A stretch of DNA of 42,640 nucleotides from Pseudorhodoplanes sinuspersici (GTDB lineage: Bacteria; Pseudomonadota; Alphaproteobacteria; Rhizobiales; Xanthobacteraceae). Under the pieces are notes generated by a model. It made no database searches. It was given only the letters and a program-made list of their open reading frames with translations, and had not been told where the DNA came from. The stretch lies in NCBI GenBank assembly GCA_945862935.1, contig CAMBBO010000003.1, forward strand, positions 1 to 42,640, written 5' to 3'. The translations under genes were made by a program, and so were the position numbers. Each line of letters opens with the position of its first letter. Position 1 is the first letter of the stretch. Below, one piece after another: positions 1 through 8,231 of the stretch.

Positions 1-1
1 A

Positions 2-205
2 CGCGGCGCGGTCGAGGTCAGCGACGACGAACGGCTGGTGGCACAACTCGGCGGGTGGCTCCGCAACGGCGAGGCGCGGCAACAAAGCGCGCAAGCCGGT
101 ATCAAGACCGTGACGCGGCTTGGTGGCGCACTGGAGCGAACGCTGCTGCAACTCCAGCCTTACCTGATGCAATTGCATATCAACTTGCGGCCGGGCGATG
201 CGTGA
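2..205 (+). CDS. waaA: 3-deoxy-D-manno-octulosonic-acid (Kdo) transferase, C-terminal fragment (5' truncated by window)
   Basis: Open frame from base 2 (RGAVEVSDDERLVAQLGGWLRNGEARQQSAQAGIKTV...NLRPGDA*) to TGA at 203-205, overlapping the lpxK start by 8 nt; resembles the WaaA C-terminus, and waaA-lpxK adjacency is common in alphaproteobacteria. Confidence 0.7.
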   Translation, partial: RGAVEVSDDERLVAQLGGWLRNGEARQQSAQAGIKTVTRLGGALERTLLQLQPYLMQLHINLRPGDA

Positions 206-1205
206 TCCCGATTTCTGGTGGGAGGATCGCTCCCTCGCGGCTCTGCTGCTGCGGCCTGCAGCCTTTTTCTACGGCGCGATCGCAGCAAACCGAATGCGCC
301 GGACAGGCAAGCGCGCAAATGTGCCGGTGATTTGTCTCGGCAATTTCACGCTTGGCGGCGCCGGCAAAACGCCAGCCGCCATCGCGGTCGCAAAGCTGCT
401 CGGCGATATGGGCGAGCGTCCTTATTTTCTTACGCGCGGCTATGGCGGCACGCTGTCCGGCCCGGTGCAGGTCGATCCGGCAAAACATGGCGCGCGGGAT
501 GTGGGCGACGAGCCCCTTTTGCTTGCGCGCCACGCACCGGTGATTGTCGCGCATGATCGCGCGGCGGGCGCTGGTTTCGCGGAAAGCCGCGGTGCGAGCG
601 CTATCGTGATGGATGACGGCTTGCAAAATCCGGCGCTGCAAAAAGATATTGTCATCGCGGTTGTCGATACGCGGCGGGGCATCGGCAATGCCAATGTCTT
701 TCCGGCGGGTCCCTTGCGCGCGCCACTCAACGCACAACTCGGCCTTGTCGATGCATTGCTCTGGATCGGTGAGCGGCCGCAGCGCGCGGCGGGCGTGATC
801 GAGAAAGCGCGTTCGCGCAACATTGCCGTGCTTCAAGCGCAACTGAAGCTCGACACAGCCGCGATCAAGGCGCTGGGACGCAAAAAGGTTCTTGCCTTTG
901 CAGGGATTGGCGACCCGGAGAAATTCTTCGCAGCGTTATCGGCAGCCGATATCGAAGCCGCCGTCGAGGAAAGCTTCCCCGACCATCATCCCTACAGCGC
1001 CGACGATGCGCGGCGGCTACTCGCCCGCTGCGACGAGCGCGGGTTGATTCCGGTGACGACAGAAAAAGATTTCGTGCGGCTCGCCGGAAGCAGCGAACTC
1101 AAAACGCTCGCGGCGCGGGCGAAAGCACTCCCGGCCAATCTCGAATTCAAGGATGAAAGCGCCGTGCGGAAATTGCTCGAAAAGGCGCGCACGCGGCGCA
1201 AGTAA
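198..1205 (+). CDS. lpxK: tetraacyldisaccharide 4'-kinase
   Basis: 335 aa; P-loop-like GNFTLGGAGKTPAAIAVAKLL, FLTRGYGG, DEPLLLARHAPVIVAHDR, VMDDGLQNPALQKD, TTEKDFVRL: characteristic LpxK motifs. Confidence 0.95.
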   Translation: MRDPDFWWEDRSLAALLLRPAAFFYGAIAANRMRRTGKRANVPVICLGNFTLGGAGKTPAAIAVAKLLGDMGERPYFLTRGYGGTLSGPVQVDPAKHGARDVGDEPLLLARHAPVIVAHDRAAGAGFAESRGASAIVMDDGLQNPALQKDIVIAVVDTRRGIGNANVFPAGPLRAPLNAQLGLVDALLWIGERPQRAAGVIEKARSRNIAVLQAQLKLDTAAIKALGRKKVLAFAGIGDPEKFFAALSAADIEAAVEESFPDHHPYSADDARRLLARCDERGLIPVTTEKDFVRLAGSSELKTLAARAKALPANLEFKDESAVRKLLEKARTRRK

Positions 1206-1207
1206 AA

Positions 1208-1438
1208 TTACTTCGCTGCGGATTCCTGGCGGATGACCGCCTCTGGCGAGGCATAGGCTTCCTGCCGGTCGACGCTCCAGTATTTCAGTTCTTCCAGCGG
1301 GATCGGAATGCCGGTCACGGCGCAACGCACGAATGCGCCGGGGCGCACGATGCGAAAATCGCCGTCGAGGAATTTCACCTCGGCTTCACCTGCCATTGGC
1401 GGGGGGCGATCGAACCGATTGAGCAAGAAAACCTCCAT
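1208..1438 (-). CDS. DUF2093 family small protein
   Basis: Within the 1208..1549 ORF, start chosen at MEVFLLNRFDRPPP; IVRPGAFVRCAVTGIPIPLEELKYWSVDRQEAYASPEA matches the DUF2093 pattern; sits just downstream of lpxK. Confidence 0.75.
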   Translation of the reverse strand: MEVFLLNRFDRPPPMAGEAEVKFLDGDFRIVRPGAFVRCAVTGIPIPLEELKYWSVDRQEAYASPEAVIRQESAAK

Positions 1439-1547
1439 AATGCCGCCGCCCCGTCGAGGGGGCCGCGCCTGCAAGATAGTCTCTGTCACGGCCGCTTGAA
1501 ACCCGCCCTTCGTGCTACACTCGCCATCTTCGCAGGGAGCAAAAGCC

Positions 1548-2366
1548 ATGCGCTTTTTCGCGGCGCTTCTTTTCGTCCTGTTGACTTCGACCTTCGCACG
1601 GGCGGCCGAACCGATGGAGATTGCCTTGGGCGATTTCCGCCTGAAGGCGATGCTTTACCAGCCCGCGGGCGATGGCCCATTCCCTGCGGTCGTCGCCCTG
1701 CATGGCTGCGGCGGATTGGTCAACGCCAACGGCAAGCATCGCCCGGAATACGACGACTGGGCCGACCTGCTCGTCAAAGCGGGTTTTGTCGTGATTTTCC
1801 CGGACAGCTATTCCTCGCGTGGCGTTGGCCCGCAATGCACGGTGCAACGCCGCCCGGTGCGGCCCGACCGCGAACGGCTTGCCGATGCGAATGCAGCCCG
1901 CTCCTGGCTGCAGCACCAGAAATTCGTGCAGGCCGACCGGGTGGGACTGCTTGGCTGGTCGCACGGCGCCATCGCCGCGCTATGGACAGTGCGTCCCAAT
2001 TCCGCGCCGAAGGACAGCCTGCCCGATTTTCGTGCCGCGATTGCGCTCTATCCGGGATGCCGGCGGCTGAACGATACGGCTTGGAGCGCCCGCATCCCGA
2101 CCTTGATCCTGCTTGGAGCGTCCGACGACTGGGTGCGCGCCCGCGACTGCGAACAGATGGTCGCTGAAGCGCGCGGACGAAGCGCGATGGCAACCATCGT
2201 CAAATACCGGGGCGCCTATCACTATTTCGACCGGGCCAATCTGCCCGTTCATGAGCGGACCGGGCGAGCCTTCACGCCCGATGGCAGCGGACGCGTGCAT
2301 GTCGGGACCAATGCCGAAGCCCGTGCGGATGCGCTGAAGCGCGTACCCGACTGGTTGTCGCGCTGA
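1548..2366 (+). CDS. dienelactone hydrolase-like alpha/beta hydrolase, secreted
   Basis: Start at MRFFAALLFVLLTSTFARA (signal peptide); ALHGCGGL oxyanion region, GLLGWSHGAIAAL nucleophile elbow, GASDDWV, H in AYHYFD. Confidence 0.8.
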   Translation: MRFFAALLFVLLTSTFARAAEPMEIALGDFRLKAMLYQPAGDGPFPAVVALHGCGGLVNANGKHRPEYDDWADLLVKAGFVVIFPDSYSSRGVGPQCTVQRRPVRPDRERLADANAARSWLQHQKFVQADRVGLLGWSHGAIAALWTVRPNSAPKDSLPDFRAAIALYPGCRRLNDTAWSARIPTLILLGASDDWVRARDCEQMVAEARGRSAMATIVKYRGAYHYFDRANLPVHERTGRAFTPDGSGRVHVGTNAEARADALKRVPDWLSR

Positions 2367-2414
2367 TCTGAAAATAAGCAGGCGTCGGCGACCACAGTAT
2401 CAAATTACCTATTT

Positions 2415-2435
2415 TACACATTTATAAAATGTGTA
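2415..2435. promoter_or_regulatory. perfect AT-rich inverted repeat TACACATTT-ATA-AAATGTGTA, candidate operator (or weak terminator)
   Basis: Read directly: tacacatttataaaatgtgta, followed by ttttt; located 107 nt upstream of the chosen start (2542) of the repeat protein. Confidence 0.4.
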
Positions 2436-2541
2436 TTTTTCGAAATGCCCCAGTTTTGGCGGGAACTGGAACGAAGTGGTTACCGCAAGCTTAACCCAGC
2501 GAATTGCGTTTTACCGTTTCGCAACCTGTTGGGAGTGGCAC

Positions 2542-4863
2542 ATGCAGACCCGAAAGATCCTGAACGGCGCCATCATGGGAGGATTGATCCTTCTCGGCAC
2601 CACAGCTTTGACAAGCCCGAGCTTCTCGGCCGGCAAAGGAGTCGGCGTTAGCCTCGGCGGAATTTCAGTCGGCGTTACCGTCGGCGGCGGTGGCGGAGCC
2701 TCGATCTCCACCGGCGGCCTCGGCGGCGCAGTTGGCTCCATCACGTCCGGCGTTAATGGCGCGGTCGGCGGCGTTGCCGGCGGCCTCGGTAATGCAAGTG
2801 GCGCGGGTGGCGGATTCTTCTCGGGCGGTGTTGGAGGCGCATCCGGCGGGGGTTCGGGCGGCGGCTTCTTCAGCGGCGGCTTCGGGCAGCCCATTTCACC
2901 GTCGGTCGGAGTCAATCGAAAAACCCGCAGCGTGAATGTTGGCGGCGACAACGGCGTCACCGTTGGCACTCGCTCATCGAAGCGCAAGCTCGGCGTCGCG
3001 GCCAAGGTTGGCCCCGATACGACGCGCGGCGCAAAGATCGGCACCGAGCTGAATGGAAATCGCGGCGCGACACCGATCACGACCGAGGCGAACGCCTTTA
3101 ACGCACCCGGCACCGATGCTGGCGGCAGCAAGGGCAATATCGCCGCGACCGATGTCGGCGTTCTCAACCGCGCTGGATCGTCCACCGGCAATACCGGCGG
3201 TAAGACCCCATTGGCTGGCACCAACGTTGGCGTTCTCAACAAGGACAGCAAGACCGGCGACACGAACGGACAATCGCAGCTTGGAGCCACCAATGTCAGT
3301 GCGCTCAACAACGGCGGCGAAACCGGCAATACCGGCGGCGTTAAGTCTCCGCTCGCAGGAACGAATGTCGGCGCGCTGAATAACGGCAGCAAAACCGGCG
3401 ACACCGGCACGAACGACGCGGCTCTTGGCGGCACCAATGCCGGTGTGCTGAACGGCCCCGGCAGCCAGACCGGCAACGGCGGCAATTCGGCTGCGAAGCC
3501 GGGCTTCGGGCTTGCATCCACCAATGCTGGCGCTCTCAACGGCGCGGGTAGCAAGACCGGAGACAGCGGCAATCGCACCAATCCGAATGGTATCGCCTCG
3601 ACCAACGCTGGCGTCCTGAACGGTGCAGGCTCGACCACGGGCGACACCGGCAATGCGAACGGCCGCACTATTCCAATCGGCTCGACCAATGCCGGCGTGC
3701 TGAATGGCGCGAACACTCAGACGGGTGACAACGGCAACGGCGCGCCGTCGTCGCTTGCATCAACCAACGCCGGCGTTCTCAACCAGGCCGGCAGCAAGAC
3801 GGGCGAAAGCGGAAACGGCAATGGCCGGTTCTTGCCCCTCACCGCGACCAACGCGGGCGTGCTGAACGGCCCGAACAGCAATACCGGTGACAGCGGCAAT
3901 GCGGCTCCGTCCGCTCTTGCTGCCACCAATGCCGGTATCCTGAACGGCGCAAACTCAAACACAGGTGACAGCGGCAACGGCACCAGCCGTCTCGTTCCGC
4001 TGGCCTCCTCGAACGCCGGCATCCTGAACGGTGCCGACAGCAACACCGGCAATTCGGGCGATCCGGGCGTCGCGGCACTTGCTGCGACCAATGCCGGCAT
4101 CCTGAACGGCGCGGAAACCTCGACCGGTCAGACCGGAACGGGAACTGGCCTTACGCCGCTCGCGGCAAGCAACATCGCGGCGCTGAACGACGTGGGTAGC
4201 AAGACCGGCGACAATGGCGGCGCTGGCAACCTGCTGTCGAACAACACCGCGCTGCTGAACGGCACGGATACGTCAACCGGCAATACCGGCGGCACAGGCA
4301 ACAATCCGATTGTTTCGGGCAACACCGCCATCCTTGACGGCGCTGGCTCGACCACCGGAACCGACGGCACGAACAGCAACAACTTCCCGGTTGTGACCGA
4401 CAACACCAGCATCCTCGGCGGCAATAACACCAACACGGGTGGCAATGCCGGCGACAACGGTTCGACGATTACCTCGGTCCTCGTCAGCATCCTTGCGGGC
4501 GAAGACGGTGGCGCCGGAACGCCGGGTCTGCCGGGCTTGCCGGGGCTTCCCGGAACGCCGGGCACACCGGGTACGAACGGCAACGATGGAAATGACGGCA
4601 CCAACGGTACGAACGGCACCAACGGTAGCGGCGGCGGCGGCGGTGGTGGCGGCGTCGAAATCGGTGGCAACACGTTCAACTACAGCAGCGGCGATGTGAG
4701 TGGTGCTGTTGCGGGCCTGAGCGATGCCGACCGGTCCCGGCTGTGGCGGCGCTGCCTGCTGATCCTCAAGGACCCGAAGCGTTATAAGGAACGTGACGTG
4801 TGGGTCTGCCGCGAGATCGCGAAGAAGCGGGATCTCAAGAAGGAAGCCGCAAACAAGCGCTAA
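2542..4863 (+). CDS. secreted Gly/Asn-rich tandem-repeat protein with collagen-like Gly-X-Y tract
   Basis: ORF 2431..4863; likely start MQTRKILNGAIMGGLILLGTTALTSPSFSAGKG (signal peptide). About 17 repeats of (S/A)TNAGVLNGAxSxTGDSGN..., then GTPGLPGLPGLPGTPGTPGTNGNDGNDGTNGTNGTNG, poly-Gly, and a basic C-terminus with two Cys. Confidence 0.8.
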   Translation: MQTRKILNGAIMGGLILLGTTALTSPSFSAGKGVGVSLGGISVGVTVGGGGGASISTGGLGGAVGSITSGVNGAVGGVAGGLGNASGAGGGFFSGGVGGASGGGSGGGFFSGGFGQPISPSVGVNRKTRSVNVGGDNGVTVGTRSSKRKLGVAAKVGPDTTRGAKIGTELNGNRGATPITTEANAFNAPGTDAGGSKGNIAATDVGVLNRAGSSTGNTGGKTPLAGTNVGVLNKDSKTGDTNGQSQLGATNVSALNNGGETGNTGGVKSPLAGTNVGALNNGSKTGDTGTNDAALGGTNAGVLNGPGSQTGNGGNSAAKPGFGLASTNAGALNGAGSKTGDSGNRTNPNGIASTNAGVLNGAGSTTGDTGNANGRTIPIGSTNAGVLNGANTQTGDNGNGAPSSLASTNAGVLNQAGSKTGESGNGNGRFLPLTATNAGVLNGPNSNTGDSGNAAPSALAATNAGILNGANSNTGDSGNGTSRLVPLASSNAGILNGADSNTGNSGDPGVAALAATNAGILNGAETSTGQTGTGTGLTPLAASNIAALNDVGSKTGDNGGAGNLLSNNTALLNGTDTSTGNTGGTGNNPIVSGNTAILDGAGSTTGTDGTNSNNFPVVTDNTSILGGNNTNTGGNAGDNGSTITSVLVSILAGEDGGAGTPGLPGLPGLPGTPGTPGTNGNDGNDGTNGTNGTNGSGGGGGGGGVEIGGNTFNYSSGDVSGAVAGLSDADRSRLWRRCLLILKDPKRYKERDVWVCREIAKKRDLKKEAANKR
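3142..4440 (+). repeat. degenerate protein-level tandem repeat array, about 17 units of 24-29 codons
   Basis: Aligned by eye from the translation: ATDVGVLNRAGSSTGNTGG..., STNAGVLNGAGSTTGDTGNANGRTIPIG, STNAGVLNGANTQTGDNGNGAPSSLA, ATNAGILNGANSNTGDSGNGTSRLVPLA, etc. Confidence 0.85.
4516..4652 (+). repeat. collagen-like Gly-X-Y tract followed by poly-glycine codons
   Basis: Translation GTPGLPGLPGLPGTPGTPGTNGNDGNDGTNGTNGTNGSGGGGGGGG. Confidence 0.85.
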
Positions 4864-4880
4864 TCGTTCAAACGATCAAT

Positions 4881-4917
4881 AAAAAAACCGGCCGCCGAAA
4901 GGCGGCCGGTTTCGTTT
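4881..4917. terminator. bidirectional intrinsic terminator between convergent genes
   Basis: Stem ACCGGCCGCC (4887-4896), loop GAAA, GGCGGCCGGT (4901-4910); A-run 5' (4881-4887) and T-rich 3' side (TTCGTTTT). Confidence 0.9.
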
Positions 4918-4936
4918 TGGCAATTCGTTGCCGCGA

Positions 4937-6328
4937 TCAGAGCCTCGCGTTGATCGAGAACATCACGACGTTGCGGTAATAATCCAGCACGCCGGTGCCG
5001 CTCGATCCGAAATTCACCCGGCGGTAATCGACGCCAGCGGTGACGAACGGGTTGATGAAATACTTGAGCGAAGCGAGCGGGCTGATGCTGCGATCGACGC
5101 GATTGCCAAGCCGGAAATCATCCTCCACATAGGAGACGCCGCCGCCGACCAGCCATTGCGGATGGAAGCGCCAGTCGAGACGCGCAGCCGCAGTGCTTTC
5201 GATAACGCTCACGCCCTGCGTCGCCGTGATGACGTTCATCAGAGCGGATTCTTTTGCCTCGCGGCTACCGAGCACGGTCGCTGTCCAGTTCGGCGCAAGT
5301 GCGAAGGCGAGAGCACCGCCATAGGTGTAGGTCGAGATATCTTCAAAGCCGAAGCCGGCATATTCCTGACGCATGTAGCCGGCATAGACTTCGCCCTTCA
5401 CGCGTGCGCTCGGCCCGTCTTCGAGCAGGATGCCGCCAACGGCGCGATAGCCGCGTGAATCGAAATCGTTGAGTGCGTTGGTGTTGAAGTCGCGGCGATT
5501 GCCGGTCCATTCCACGAACACGCTGGTCAGCGGAGCAACCACATAACCGAAGCGTTGCGTGACCGCGCCGATTTCGCCGTTGCGGTATTCCTGGCTGGAA
5601 ATCGTACCGTCCGTGAGCAGCGGATCCTGATAATGGACCCAGAGATTGGCGACACCGGTTGACGACCAGAACCGGCCGAAGCGGCGGTTCAGCGCGCCCG
5701 CCGCCTGGAACGTGTCATAGGCGATCGGTTCGGTGGGGGTCGGAGTTGCAGTGCCGTTGAACAATTCGGATTCACCCGAACCGCGATCTTCGTGCGCGCG
5801 GGTGTAACGGAAGCGGCCGATGACCTGCGTATCGTTGTCCGGCATCCAGAGGCTGTTCAGCGCGGCGCCGCCGTTGACCTGATTTTCGGTGATGTAAGTG
5901 CGGTGCTGGCGGTCTTCGATATAGCCCTGCGCGACAACAGTTGCGCGTTCACCGGCCCAGCGAAGTGCTGCTTCCGGGCGCACGAACGCGACCCAATCGC
6001 TGCGGCGATTTGAATTCGTTGCGAAGACGTTGTCATCGTAATACGCGCCCGCGGTGACGCCCGGATAAAAGACGGTGGCGTTGCCAAGCGCGATGCCGGC
6101 CGGCTGCGCCGGCGTGTTCCATGGATCGACCGCAGGAGCAGGATTCGCGTCGCCTTTGCGGCGTTGCGTTACCGGCTCAGGCGCGCCTTGTGTGGTCGGC
6201 TGAAAGCCATCGACCGACACGGGGGCGGACAAACGGCCGCTCGGTGAATCGACTTGCGCCATGGCGGCACTCGACAAAGCCAGCGTGCTCGCACTCGCGG
6301 CCAACGCTACCAATACAACTGACTTCAT
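4937..6328 (-). CDS. outer membrane beta-barrel protein (BBP2-like)
   Basis: Start at MKSVVLVALAASASTLALSSAAMAQVD (signal peptide) with purine-rich RBS upstream; alternating amphipathic strands with aromatics; PGVTAGAYYDDNVFATNSNRRSDWVAFVRPEA typical of the family. Confidence 0.8.
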   Translation of the reverse strand: MKSVVLVALAASASTLALSSAAMAQVDSPSGRLSAPVSVDGFQPTTQGAPEPVTQRRKGDANPAPAVDPWNTPAQPAGIALGNATVFYPGVTAGAYYDDNVFATNSNRRSDWVAFVRPEAALRWAGERATVVAQGYIEDRQHRTYITENQVNGGAALNSLWMPDNDTQVIGRFRYTRAHEDRGSGESELFNGTATPTPTEPIAYDTFQAAGALNRRFGRFWSSTGVANLWVHYQDPLLTDGTISSQEYRNGEIGAVTQRFGYVVAPLTSVFVEWTGNRRDFNTNALNDFDSRGYRAVGGILLEDGPSARVKGEVYAGYMRQEYAGFGFEDISTYTYGGALAFALAPNWTATVLGSREAKESALMNVITATQGVSVIESTAAARLDWRFHPQWLVGGGVSYVEDDFRLGNRVDRSISPLASLKYFINPFVTAGVDYRRVNFGSSGTGVLDYYRNVVMFSINARL

Positions 6329-6560
6329 CGACGCCCCCTCAACTGCACCAAATCGCTTTCCGCCGCTTGCACGCGTATCCCAAGCGCACCGCAGGATTCC
6401 GGTCGTTGAAAACCGGTATTTCCTTAAGGTCGGAAAACTATAGCCACAGCTTCGCGCTACCCGTGTCATCGGGCGAAATACGCTGAGAGGAGCGTGGATA
6501 AACGGCTAATAAGCTGTGCAGGGAACCGGGAAAATTGAGTTCCAGTATTTGCAACCAACT

Positions 6561-6579
6561 GAAAAGAAAAATTCTTTTC
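6561..6579. promoter_or_regulatory. perfect inverted repeat GAAAAGAA-AAA-TTCTTTTC in intergenic DNA
   Basis: Read directly in the intergenic region between the xseA 3' end and the beta-barrel gene 5' end. Confidence 0.35.
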
Positions 6580-6702
6580 GTGCGATGCATCACACAACTG
6601 AAGTTCCGTCGCTTGTGGATTAGCTGTGGAAAAACTGTTTGCAAGTTGCAGTCGTTCGAAAGTTCGCGAACGCGCATTGCATTTTTACAACAGAGTTCCG
6701 CG

Positions 6703-8145
6703 TCACGAGAACAGGCTGCCCTGTCCCGATGAACCGGTTCCACTTTTTCGTGGGCGCGGCCTTGCCGGCGTGTCCTCGGATTGCGCTGGCGGATTGTCAC
6801 CCGCCTGCGCGGTGACACGGCCGTCGGCAAATTCGATTTCAAGCGCCATTCCTGCTGCAACGGCTGCAACCGAATGAAGTGGTGCGCCTGCCGCATCGCG
6901 AACCAGCGCGAAGCCACGTCTCAACACGTCCTTGTAGGAAAACGCGTTGAGCAATTTGGCCAAACCTTGCAGGCGCTGGTCCAGCCGCAGGATGTAATTG
7001 CCATGTGCGCGCGCGCCGCGCTGCGCCAATGCCTGCACAAGTTCGCGGCCGCGCTGGGTGCGCTGGCGCAGGAGTTGCGGCGACAGCCGCCCGGACAGCC
7101 GCGAGAATTGCTGATGATGCACATGGGCGTTGGCGAGCAAGGCGCGCGGCAATTTATCCGACGCGGTGTCGAGCCGCTGGCGCGGAATGGATAACAGCGT
7201 GTCGAGTGTCGGCAGCGCGCGCATGGCTGCGCGCAATTCGTTGCGGCGCTCATCCTGTGCGCGCTTCCAAACCGCACGAATGCGGCGCACTTGGCTCTCC
7301 AGCCGCGCGCAAAGATCAGCGTGGACCGGCACCGCCATTTCGGCAGCCGCCGTTGGCGTCGGCGCGCGCTTGTCGGAGGCAAAGTCGATCAGCGTCACGT
7401 CGGTCTCGTGGCCGACCGCGGAGATCAGCGGGATCATGCTCTCGGCCGCGGCGCGAACGACGATTTCCTCGTTGAACGACCAGAGATCCTCAAGCGACCC
7501 GCCGCCGCGCGCAACGATCAGCACATCGGGGCGCGGAATTTTTCCGCCTTCGGGCAGCGCATTAAAGCCCCGGATCGCGGCCGCGATTTCCGCAGCAGCC
7601 GTCTCGCCCTGCACGCGCACCGGCCACACGATGACGTGACGCGCGAAGCGATCTTCTAACCGATGCAGGATGTCGCGGATCACGGCTCCTGTCGGAGAGG
7701 TCACGACGCCGATCACCTTCGGCAGGTATGGCAAAATCTGCTTGCGCGCCTCGTCGAACAAGCCTTCGGCGGCGAGCGTTTTCTTGCGTTGCTCAAGCAG
7801 CGCCATCAGCGCGCCAAGACCCGCGGGCTCAAGCGTCTCGATCACGATCTGATAATTCGAACGGCCGGGATAGGTGGTGATCTTGCCGGTGACGACGACT
7901 TCCATCCCCTCTTCCGGCTTGATGCGGAAGCGGTTGAACACCCCCTTCCAGATCACAGCATCGATGCGCGCGCCTTCGTCCTTCAGCGCGAAATAGACGT
8001 GGCCGGAAGAATGTGGCCCGCGATAGCCGGAGATTTCGCCGCGAATGCGGACATGGTCGAACTGGTCCTCGACCACGCGCTTGAGCGCCTGGGAAATCTC
8101 CGAGACGGTCAATTCCACAGCATTGACGAGCGCAGCTTCAGCCAT
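6703..8145 (-). CDS. xseA: exodeoxyribonuclease VII large subunit
   Basis: 480 aa; N-terminal OB fold ([37 protein letters not shown]), [13 protein letters not shown]-like [69 protein letters not shown]. Confidence 0.97.
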   Translation of the reverse strand: MAEAALVNAVELTVSEISQALKRVVEDQFDHVRIRGEISGYRGPHSSGHVYFALKDEGARIDAVIWKGVFNRFRIKPEEGMEVVVTGKITTYPGRSNYQIVIETLEPAGLGALMALLEQRKKTLAAEGLFDEARKQILPYLPKVIGVVTSPTGAVIRDILHRLEDRFARHVIVWPVRVQGETAAAEIAAAIRGFNALPEGGKIPRPDVLIVARGGGSLEDLWSFNEEIVVRAAAESMIPLISAVGHETDVTLIDFASDKRAPTPTAAAEMAVPVHADLCARLESQVRRIRAVWKRAQDERRNELRAAMRALPTLDTLLSIPRQRLDTASDKLPRALLANAHVHHQQFSRLSGRLSPQLLRQRTQRGRELVQALAQRGARAHGNYILRLDQRLQGLAKLLNAFSYKDVLRRGFALVRDAAGAPLHSVAAVAAGMALEIEFADGRVTAQAGDNPPAQSEDTPARPRPRKSGTGSSGQGSLFS

Positions 8146-8231
8146 CGGTTGCGAATCGCTTGCGGGGGTTCTTTGTCATGATACATCGGCGTCCAAAGCT
8201 GGACTATGGCCGGGCCTAGAGAGACAGCGCA

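Noticed and set aside
2511-3716. 401-aa minus-strand ORF (Pro/Val/Leu-rich, repetitive)
   Set aside because: Mirror translation of the repeat gene; its periodicity is inherited from the + strand repeats and the + strand has signal peptide and coherent domains.
3142-4440. CRISPR-like or DNA-level satellite array
   Set aside because: Repeats are degenerate, in frame, and conserved at protein level with no constant direct repeat/unique spacer pattern.
6652-6671. GTTC...GTTC/GAAC motif (cgttcgaaagttcgcgaacg) as alphaproteobacterial LexA box
   Set aside because: Spacing between GTTC half-sites is 4, not the N7 expected for GTTC-N7-GTTC; kept only as an unremarkable small inverted repeat.
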